From: Diadema setosum
Taxonomy: Eukaryota > Echinodermata > Echinoidea > Diadematoida > Diadematidae
Direction: 5' to 3'
DNA length: 64,000 nucleotides
Assembly: GCF_964275005.1 (NCBI RefSeq)
Contig: NC_092685.1
Coordinates: 15,164,579 to 15,228,578 of the forward strand
A program made the translations under genes and the position numbers. The notes below the pieces were generated by a model. That model ran no database searches. It saw only the letters and a program-made list of their open reading frames with translations, and had not been told where the DNA came from. Position 1 is the first letter of the stretch. Each line of letters opens with the position of its first letter. Positions 55,006-64,000 of this stretch are shown piece by piece.

Positions 55006-55681
55006 TATATATGTAACCAAGCTTGCTGCTCACTTCTGAATTTGCTGCATTCATGAAAACGCAGAAGTAAACGGATGTGGTTGGGGGAGACGGAAAATTA
55101 AAAAGAGTATGAACAAGCAGGAGCTTTTCTGTACTATTCATTGAATAGCAAATTTTGCTGAATATTGTAAAAGCAATGAAGAAAAAAAAAACAACTTTGT
55201 TAACAATTTACGTCTCCCAAGAATTCATGCATACATGAACATGATGCAGGAACCAATAATTCGAATAAAATCAAATCAAACAATGGACACACAAACATCA
55301 CAAAGCAGAAACCATTGATGTATGACCTTCCTAGCGCAGAAAATGCTCGGGGCCAGTCTGGAAGTTTTCTGTACATATAATCATTTTGATAAAATGATTA
55401 AAAAAAAAACAATGCGAAATCACGACACAGTATAATTATGTTTCCTGGTTTATCTGTTTGTGCTACAGCCAGCCTGCACCAGAAAAGCCACTCACATAAT
55501 TCAAAACTGAGTTGACCAGGGCCCCATCTTATAAGAGCTGCTATGATAGCAGTTTGGTAGCATGTAATAGGAATTTTGTTAATGTAGCTTATGTTTATTC
55601 TATTCATTTTTCTTTCTTCGAAACATGCACATTGAATATTAACGTTTTCTGTTATATTATTGAAGAGAAATTTGATATTAA

Positions 55682-56047
55682 AGGGATCGTATAGTTTTGG
55701 TTGAGACCTAATTTCAGGTGTGTAACATTTTTTAGTGAGATAATGAGAAACCTGTTATGAAAGAGCATGAAATTCCATGAGGGATTCAACGTTTATTTGA
55801 TGAAAATTGGTTTTGAATTGGCTGAGATATCTAAAACAGAACGATTCTGATAAATTTTGGGACCCACACTTTTTTACGATAGCTTTGTTTTACTTTGTTT
55901 TTGGATGTTTCAGTCATTCCAAAACCGATTTGCATCAAATAAACTTTGAATTCCTCTTAGAATGGTATGCTCTCATAAGTGTTTTCTTGGTATCTCGCAA
56001 AAACTTAAAAGCCCAATTCTCATCTCCACCAATACTGTACTATCCCT
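55682..56047 (+). mobile_element. TTAA-type palindromic MITE, copy 4
   Basis: Starts AGGGATCGTATAGTTTTGG after TTAA (55678-55681) and ends ACTGTACTATCCCT, followed by TTGA, a one-base-changed TTAA. Same family as the copies at 4029, 20090 and 45968, in the opposite orientation to the first. Confidence 0.75.
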
Positions 56048-56484
56048 TTGAATATGAAGTTATTTTGAAGAAAAATGTAATCAAACAAAGAAATAAACAA
56101 TTGCTGAAATGGCAAGTGTCACGGCAATGACAGGAATCCTGCTATCTGATTCGTTTTGCTACGAGAAGTTGCTATTTTCAATTCTAGCAAGAGTTCCTAT
56201 CTGAACATCTTTATGGAATGAAAACCAGAAGTTTCATGTCACCGGTGATTCACTCTCCACGTCGAGCGCTTTTATACGCCCAACTGTATTTGACAAGCAG
56301 CTTTGCGCCTGCGCGCTGCCATTCCCGCCATAGGTCGTTGCTCTTTAATCACGAAAGCTCCCTTCACCGGTGCATAGCTGGTATTCCGAGATACCAAGCC
56401 GTGTTCGCTCACCACTTCACTCTGATTTATTCGTGTAGAAGCACTCAAGAAACACTTGATTTCTCGACACCTTGACAGGTTAGA

Positions 56485-57726
56485 ATGGCTCCTTTAAAAT
56501 GGTTGGCTCGTCTCATCGTCGCTCTGACGTGTGTAACTTATTCATCAGGTAAGAGAATACTTATAGCTTACAACCAGGCCGCGGGAGTTTTCATTCCGTT
56601 TGAATTCTCGTTATTGCACAGAACGATTGTGACTCGATCGAACAGAAGTACATTTATACGGATCATTAGTAAAGTTAAACACTTAATATTGCTGTTGAAA
56701 TAACTTTTGTGAAGTTATTAATTACGATAATCATATAGAAATTCTTAAGATTACCTCTTACTTTAGAATAATCTAACGCTTTTATGTGAAAATGGACATA
56801 CCAGTACTTCGAAAGTGTGAACTGATCATCTTGTTATTTCTGACAATAATTATGTATCACCTCTCACATGTGGATAATAATAATTTATGTTATCGTAAAA
56901 GACAAGATTTTGTCTATGATAATATATGTTGAAACGAAGTAAGAAATTTATTTACTGATAAGGTTTCTTATATACACATCATCATTTATACGCGAGCAAA
57001 CAACACAGAAAAGGGAGTGTTTAAATCTAGGCAAGTCTTCACTTCTGTTCAGTCTGTTTTACTTTCACTTTATAGGCCTATGTATCATAAATGTTTCTGT
57101 ATGGGTTGGTGTGTATAATGTGTTGTTTGTTGTGTATATGAAACCCTGTATCATAAACTCAAGAACTGTCTACAGTTCAAGTGATACTCTAACGTTGAAG
57201 TTTTTAAGCTCTAAAAATCAACATGAATAATGGGAATCAAGCATACCATGAAGGAATCATCTGAAGGAATTTTTTGATTGTTTCTGAACTTTTAACGTCA
57301 TACACTCATCAAGAATATACTCATGATCAAAGTATCCCAGCCTTGCCCATTGAAGTTTCAGGATGGTTTTCAATGAACACGTTCACAAATTTCACTGATG
57401 CAAAACGGGGGAAAAAGGCACTATGAGATCAAAATGTAATACCCAAACTTATCCACATATTTTTCGAATCTTTATATAAACAGAGATAGAAAAAGAAACA
57501 CTGATGCAAAATCCTGAAAAATATGAAATGCATATATTCAGATCTGTGAAAAAAAACAACAAAATGGTGCTCGCTCTGTCATGACAGAGCGAGCATGTTA
57601 GGAGGTACATGACGCATGTGGATTTGCAGTTGATGTATCCTGAAGAAGGGCTTTTCGCCCGAAAGCTCGATGATTAAAGGGGTGCTACCCAACACCAGCC
57701 ACGTCTATATGTGCAAGATTTGCTGT

Positions 57727-57780
<54 letters not shown>

Positions 57781-58073
57781 TCATATTTATGTTTATACAT
57801 ATAATTATCATAATCAACAAACAATTATGTAAAAATATATATTAGGGATTACTTTGCAAAGAATGTTAAATCCACTTTTGTTGCTGCGGAGAAAAAAAAA
57901 ATTAGATATCTTATTTCACAACCCTGTGTATTTATACAATAACGTTATGTCTCCATGGAATAGGCCTACCCTATTAATCCATAAAGAAAAAGTGACTTGG
58001 AAACTTACAACTTTGGAGGATTTGAAGATCAGATTCGTATAATCACACCCACACACACACACACATATATACA

Positions 58074-58113
<40 letters not shown>

Positions 58114-61100
58114 TACATCTTTGGATGTCAACTCAGGGAGACATATTTGTGTCTCCTTGATGTTTTAAACTATAATGATTATTTGATCTCATTCAATCCA
58201 TGCTTTGATGCTGACAACATCTAGCACATAATCAATTTTCCCTACACTGTCTCCCTAAATCTATATCAAAAGGTTTAGGTAGTGAAATATATGAATGAAT
58301 AGGTAAATAAATAGATAGATAAATGAATAAATAAATAATGAATATAAATATATATATATATATATATATACATATAAATGTATACATACATACATATTCC
58401 TTTACTTGCCATTTACAGGTGGCAGGCCAGCTATCGGATAGATAATCTTGCTTTTAGATCAAATGTCATCGTGTGACATGTGACGTGCCTATAACGTGTT
58501 AATAGTTGTTTGTGTCATCTGTTGTTCGCCGACGACTAATAGTTCCACATTAAATTCATTTACTGTCTCTTCCTGCCAAACTGAAAACGCAATATTCTCA
58601 CAATAATTTGTTCGAGTGTCGGCTATGTTCGTTCCAATCCAGTCCTTAATTATTGGGAATCCAGGTAATGTGAAAATCTAGCTACTCAAATGCCATCCAA
58701 CCTATTTCGTGCCGTTTGTCGGCGCCAAAGCAATGATTGGGGTCGGGTTGTGTGCCGATGTGTGGGAAATCGTACATGCCATTTTAATTTTGCTCGATAT
58801 GAAAGTTGGAGTTCTGTGGAGCGATATAGAATAGGAAATTACGAAATTACGCTCAAACATGAAAATTACGAGCCCTATATTGGACTGGGAGTGATTATGC
58901 TGCAACTTCCACATCCTCGTGGCCTCATCTGATAATATTACCTCCTCATCTCCTTCCCGCGTTACAAACAGTGAACAAACAAAAGAAAAAGAAAATATGT
59001 AAAACTGAAGTTGATGAAGATAATGAATAGCAAGTCCCTGCGCATAGAGCCTAGCAATTTAAAATATTTCGAGGTCAAAAGCCCTGTATTACTCACTCTC
59101 TTGAGTGTACCACCGCGGGTATTATAGCGGTAAATGCGCCGTGGTCAAATTATAGCCTTCCTACCTCAGGTTCCACTTTTGAGCAGCTTTGCTCTAAAAC
59201 AATTCCACCAAAATCTACCAAACGTAAGAAGATGTACCTGAATTTATGTAAGAGAAAAATTCTCGGTGGTGCAGTTAGAACAGAGATGAATGAAAGACAA
59301 CATTGATTATTGTCTTTCTTCATTTTGTTTTTGATAAAGAGTTAGATTTGCAAGGACCCATTGTAATTTTACCCACTCCATTCCCTCGAAAGGTCATGCA
59401 GAAGAAAGAAAAAGACATAATGGAATATAGAGGTTTCACTGCACGTAGTGTTAAGGGTTTGCCTCATCATATTGATAATCATTATACACCTTGTTTACTC
59501 AAACATTTATAGCATCAATCGCTAGAATGCTTCCTGTATACCATTGTACAGTGGTCGGTTATGCAAACAAACGGGGCTTTTACTGAAAGTGCATCCCCAC
59601 AGCCGATAGTTCCCGCGCGAATTCTCTGCAAATTCTGACCAGCCCTCGGCAAAGAGTAAGTTTACACATTTAGGCGATTAAACCCCTACGCGACATTAAA
59701 CCGCTGGTGATTCATTGCACAGCTGAGGGACAAAAAGTGCTAATTGCCTTACATCAAATATTCACGCCCAAAACTCATAGTTGATACTGGCTTTAAGTGC
59801 ATAAGCTCTCCAAGGTTAGTTACCATCCCAATACGAAGCAAAAGCGAGCAAGAGAATGAAAGAGAGAGGGGAAGTGGAAAAATCATCAAATAAAACCCTG
59901 CGCTGCATGATAAAAGTGGACCCCCAATATGAAATGTATGAGCGGCCAAAATAGTCAAAATTCACGTTACACAAAATGGACAAAAGTGGCTGCAAAACAA
60001 ACAACTGACGTTTAATGATTTAATCAAAGATCGTTGCTCCAATCGAACAAAGGACGTTAAGGGAAATAATAAAAGGTTTGTGCAAAACACGGCCATGAGT
60101 GCTATACTGTGCCGATAGAAATTATTAGTAATCAAATATTCGAGTAGCAAGTCCCTCTTTTGTCGCCATATGTTCAATTTGTTTCTAAACGTCCTTTGTT
60201 TGTTTCACGCAGACTTTGTTCATTTCATGTGATGAAGTTTGTTTGCTTCGATCTTTTTGATATTTTCACGGAAGTTCCTCCAGATAGTTTAGCGTTTCGC
60301 AGCGTTTTTTATCATTTTACTATCATAGTCCTTTGTTCTTTTCCGCAGTAAGCTTTAATAATTTCACTCAAAGTCTTTTGTTTGCTCTGCAGCGACCTTT
60401 CTTCTGTTGATTAACGTTAATTCTGATCCTCTTGGCTGCCCATAGAAATGCACCTAGTGCGACCTTTTTGTGCAGCTACCTATTATGTCCATGGGTTATG
60501 CCTGGCCCTCAAACAATTTCAGTTCTGCATGGTTATGTAAATTCACATCCATGACTGTGTTTAAGTGGTCGACCCCTGCAGTAAACATATTGTACATAAC
60601 AATGTGTGTTTTTTTTATAATACTAAAATCATACATGAAGTTGTGACCAGCATTTAGTAATTGTTTTACAGAGCTTGATATCATGACGTTGATAGAGATT
60701 TTATTATCATAATGTAATACTGAGCCATCTTACTGATGGTTTAACATCTCCTGTTGATCAATTTGCAACACACATGAAAGCGTTGCGTAAAGATAAGACA
60801 AAAAAAAAGTTATCATGATTATTTTTTTTTTCAAGACAGTATTGTCTAATTGGATATATCTTTGTGCACAGGTATATTCATTTTCTGATACGGATTACAA
60901 GTCGTATCTTCAGAGTCGGTCAAGGGAGGAACTTTGTAGAATAGACTATGAAAACAGATGTATATACTGCACTAAGTCTCTGATTGCTAGTCATGTACAC
61001 AATGCCTTCTATAATGGATAATTCCCTGTTGAGAAGCTGAGACATCCCACCGTGTATGCCTCAGCCTTTAGATCGTGATGAAGACATGTAGGGCCAAAAT

Positions 61101-64000
61101 GTAGAACTTGATAAAGGAAAAAAGAAAGCAGAAGCTACGTCTGGACCAGTGGAATATTAATTTGCTTTTGCATGCTTTGAAACATCCATGTCCTTTTCTC
61201 TCTACCAGTTATAAGGGCAAAAAAATTGTATACTTTTACACGCATACAGACAAAACCATGCAGAATTTACGTCGTACACTACCACACCTGCACACTCACA
61301 CTCGCACTCTCGTATTAGGTCCATGATGCAGCGATCTTATTCATATTATATCGGAAAGAAAAACAATGTGTACTAGCAATGCAAGAGTAATCTACCAGGC
61401 AGTTGCATTGACACGCACAATACTACCACCTGCCCCAGCGCCCCGAAATCTTTCAGAGAATGAAGCTGTATTCACTATAGTAGGCTGGATATCGAAATTT
61501 GTTGCATGGCAACAGTCAAGCAGTACAATGCCACCCTATCCACTATAAAGAAAAATGTCAATGAATTTGAATGATGATACTATTCCATAGATGCTGTCTT
61601 AATACACATTTGAAGGATGAATTCACGCTCTGCTTTTTAATCATTTGTTTTTGCCCTTTGTTTAGGTATGATTAAAGCAGGGAGGTAAACCTCTTCCACC
61701 TCTCTGATTAAAGTATTCAACGTCGCCAGATTTTAAATGAAACAAAACAAAGTACAGGGGAAAAAAGCAAAAGTGAACCACTGTAAAACAGACCTGATCT
61801 TTCACCACTGATTTGATTTTCCTTGAATACAAATAAAATCAGGGCAAAATTCCCCTTATTGAAAAACAAAAACAAAATCTGTCAGTATTTCAGCGATGTA
61901 ATCTTATGCGTCAATGTGATATTGAAATGGCTTCAAAGTTCAAACGTCAGAAAAATATTAAATAAAGATAAGACAAAGATCAGACAAAAGAATATTTATT
62001 TTCAGACAATATGATTTAATTAATGGCTGTGTATACACGTGAACGTGTATGTTTATTTTCTGATCACAAATCGTATCTTCAGAGTGGGACAAGGAGGATC
62101 TTTGTAGAACAGAGTACGAAGGTAGAAGTAAATACTGCATCAAGTCTATAGTATGATTGCTATAGTCATGCACACCAAGCCTTCTTTTCTGTTTTTAGTT
62201 CCTGTTGGTATTGATATAGCTTTCAAGTTGCCAACGACAGGTGAATATAAAATAAAGGTAAGACGAAAATTATGTAAAAGACAGAATTATTATTACTATT
62301 ATTATTATTATTATTATTTGTTCGGCAATTGCAAAACAATACAAGTGACAACAGAGAAACAGACAAAACAAGCAAAACACGAGAAAACAAAGTGTCAGGC
62401 TTTCCCTGTTGAGCTTCCCTAAGGAGCCGGGTTGGAAAAAAGTAATCAAAATCACTATGACCCTTGGGCCTCTCCAACCAACTTAAGGAAGCACATCAGG
62501 GAGTAGTTGAACATAAAAGAAAACAAACAATACAATTTCAAATTGAGCATGTAAACCAGGTTTATGATAACATTTATTTAAAAAAAAAGGAAATTCTTTT
62601 CAATTCATTTATTGCTGTGGATTCAAAGACCAGATGACAGGACAATATAGAATAGATAAAAACAATTCAACTGGCATAAAGTTCTTGAAAATGATATTAC
62701 AATTTATTCCTGTGACCTCCATACCTTGAAATTTCATAGCACACATCGCCGAGTCTAAATTAATCGCCCTTCGCAGGCAATTAGGTGATAATTATGAGAT
62801 GTCATATATATAACTAACGACCTTTTGACTGTCAGCTTCGCTTTTCAGGGGGATTTTCTATAGTACTTGTACCATGATAATAACAGTGCTAAGGACTGAA
62901 TTTCGATAACATTATTGGATTGGGTTGGGTGATTGGGTTGCACGCTTAAACAACACGGCTTATCTCACCTTATGATATTTTCGACATTCAACAGAGTTTA
63001 CATCGTTTTGTATGAGCTAGAGATAAAAACAGGTCGGTGGATGAGAGATAGAAAATGAGATAACACATCCCCCGTTTATCCCCAGAAAGAGGAAAATGTA
63101 TCAACTCTGTATACCACCAAATGATAATTCTTACACTTCATGAATGAACTTGATTTTGATTTTTTTTTTTGGTAATGTTTAATGAATAAAAAATTGAAGA
63201 AAGTAGTACAAAAAGAATAACAGAGACTGCATGTTTCCATGCCCATTTGAAAAAAAAAAATACTGGCGTCTTGAACAGCTGACGTCTTGACCTCGGGCGA
63301 TGCATGTGAATCGGTGAATTCTCACCCCTTTATTTTGAATTGTTCCACTTATCTTCGTATGCTCGGATTCGGCCTGTCTGTGTGAGGCTAACTCGATCGG
63401 TTCCCCATGATTATCAAGCGGCACTACAGCGTTCTGTGGCGCCACTCTTTGGCACTTTGCATAGTTGTCTGACTCTACATTTTACTCTAAGACTTAACTC
63501 TTCAATATAACTCCTTTAATAATTGTTTATTATTTTCCAATATCATATTCACTGTAATGTTTCATCGTAAATAACGTGCCATTTCATATAATACAGGTCC
63601 CTTTTTTCAAAATCAACTGGCAAAAATGCCATCAGTCTTTGAGTCCTCTATGGCTGTCCGTAGTTTCTTTATAAATAACACCTACATGTATTTAGTCATG
63701 CTTACTTTACAAAAAAACAAACAACAACAACAACAACAAACATGTGTAATCTATCGTACAGTTAACAATATCTCTCATACAGTATACAGTTTATCAATAA
63801 TTTATAGGTATTTTTGACATTATTAACTGTCTCTTAGTTGTATTCTAATTTCTGTAAATACTGTCTCATTTCGTAAATCACAGTTATAATTGCATTTCCT
63901 TAATTACACCCATAGCGTAGCAGGGAGCTTCCTCTGGTATCATTGCTAATGTTTTGCATTGTTTTTTTTTTCAGTACATGTACATGCCCAGACGCTGGCC
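56485..64000 (+). CDS. third nicotinic-like channel subunit, first exon and start of exon 2 (partial)
   Basis: Exon 1 (56485-56548) encodes a signal peptide, MAPLKWLARLIVALTCVTYSS, and ends in phase 1 at a good donor (G|GTAAGA), as in the first exons of both upstream paralogues. MAPLK resembles MNPLK of the second gene. The next acceptor with a strong pyrimidine tract (TTTTTTTTTTCAG, to 63974) opens 26 bp that read VHVHAQTLA in the required phase, up to the window edge. The remaining exons lie to the right. Assignment to the channel family rests on position, orientation, start similarity and intron phase; no channel domain is visible yet. It could be another secreted or membrane protein. Confidence 0.55.
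57568..57595. repeat. perfect 28-bp palindrome
   Basis: Centred on CATG at 57580-57583; the half-site reads TGCTCGCTCTGTCA. It has no spacer and lies 45 bp upstream of the hammerhead-like motif. Confidence 0.85.
57635..57673 (+). ncRNA. hammerhead-ribozyme-like motif (Penelope-type remnant?)
   Basis: CTGAAGA (57640-57646) matches the conserved CUGANGA. It is followed by a 4-bp stem GGGC/GCCC (57648-57651 and 57657-57660) with a TTTTC loop, then the conserved GAAA (57661-57664), one G, and CTC as a possible NUH cleavage triplet (57666-57668). GTATC before and GATG after could form a 4-bp stem I (one wobble). Penelope-like elements are known to carry minimal hammerheads of the form CUGANGA-stem-GAAAC-GUC. 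The extra A at 57647 and the very short stems leave activity doubtful. No reverse transcriptase is nearby. Confidence 0.3.
57728..57782. repeat. (AT)n microsatellite
   Basis: An AT run directly follows the hammerhead-like segment. Confidence 0.9.
60786..61015. repeat. diverged duplicated segment, first copy
   Basis: It shares, in order, AAAGATAAGACAAA, TATT-ATTTTCTGAT, CGTATCTTCAGAGT, GAACTTTGTAGAA and CACAATGCCTTCT-like words with 61960-62185, at an offset of about 1,175 bp. One frame is open in this copy (60868-61021) but not in the other, so coding is unlikely. Confidence 0.6.
61960..62185. repeat. diverged duplicated segment, second copy
   Basis: Partner of 60786-61015; see the words listed there. 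It has more differences at its right side and is followed by unrelated sequence. Confidence 0.6.

Larger units (their letters stand above)
53617..56484. other. intergenic region between channel genes 2 and 3
   Basis: It contains a short AT run (53724-53741), a CA microsatellite (54964-55002) and a MITE. An AT-rich stretch (about 54540-54640, ending in AACAATAAAAAAC) resembles the 3' tail of a LINE, but no coding part is attached. The right-most 300 bp, upstream of the third gene, is more GC-rich, has a TTTTATAC at about 56267 and two CACCGGTG words; it could hold that gene's promoter, unproven. Confidence 0.5.
56549..63974. other. presumed intron 1 of channel gene 3
   Basis: AT-rich, 7.4 kb, with AT microsatellites (57728-57780, 58077-58108, 58346-58372), an ATT run (62286-62318) and a CAA run (63718-63740). 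It holds the hammerhead-like motif and the diverged duplication at 60786/61960. No convincing exon was found; the stretch 58650-60480 shows only short open frames without motifs. Confidence 0.45.

Noticed and set aside
58690-58932. 80-codon frame on + and 70-codon frame on -
   Set aside because: No recognisable domain, no splice sites in phase, and both strands are open over the same stretch, as expected by chance.

Overview
This is a stretch of animal genomic DNA: AT-rich, full of introns, and packed with small transposable elements and microsatellites. The coding exons have GT-AG (one GC-AG) splice sites. The gene families are a leucine-rich-repeat GPCR and tandem nicotinic-receptor-like channel subunits. 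Together with tRNA-type SINE, LINE and MITE content, this suggests a marine invertebrate, most likely an echinoderm or other non-vertebrate deuterostome. The phylum is inference; no species can be named from the sequence alone.

Layout. (1) 460-1997, + strand: the last three coding exons of an LGR-type GPCR (relaxin receptor/GRL101-like), which enters from the left edge. (2) 1998-8828: intergenic DNA with a TTAA-flanked MITE, tandem duplications and microsatellites. (3) 8829-25868, + strand: a complete eight-exon nicotinic-like Cys-loop receptor subunit (455 aa), whose introns hold a SINE, a degraded LINE, several inverted-repeat elements and a 183-bp palindrome. (4) 25869-29474: intergenic, almost featureless. 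(5) 29475-53616, + strand: a second complete eight-exon paralogue (472 aa). Its 13.9-kb first intron is a pile of nested mobile DNA: a broken Gypsy-type LTR fossil, a tandem array of an inverted-repeat element, a 1.4-kb element inserted in that array, and a 4.5-kb TA-flanked unit also inserted in it. (6) 53617-56484: intergenic with a fourth copy of the TTAA MITE. (7) 56485 to the right edge: signal-peptide exon and the first bases of exon 2 of a third paralogue.

The two complete channel genes were rebuilt exon by exon. All phases agree, totals are exact multiples of three, and exons 3, 4, 6 and 7 have identical lengths (45, 110, 358 and 160 bp) in both. They are a head-to-tail tandem cluster. 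Both keep the Cys-loop, the vicinal Cys pair of an alpha-type loop C, the GEK cation-channel signature and four membrane segments. Both lack two of the five aromatic residues that normally line the acetylcholine site, so they may be channels with an altered ligand. Most other interest lies in the transposable elements: several distinct inverted-repeat families with readable target duplications, nested insertions that give a relative order of events, and a hammerhead-ribozyme-like motif.
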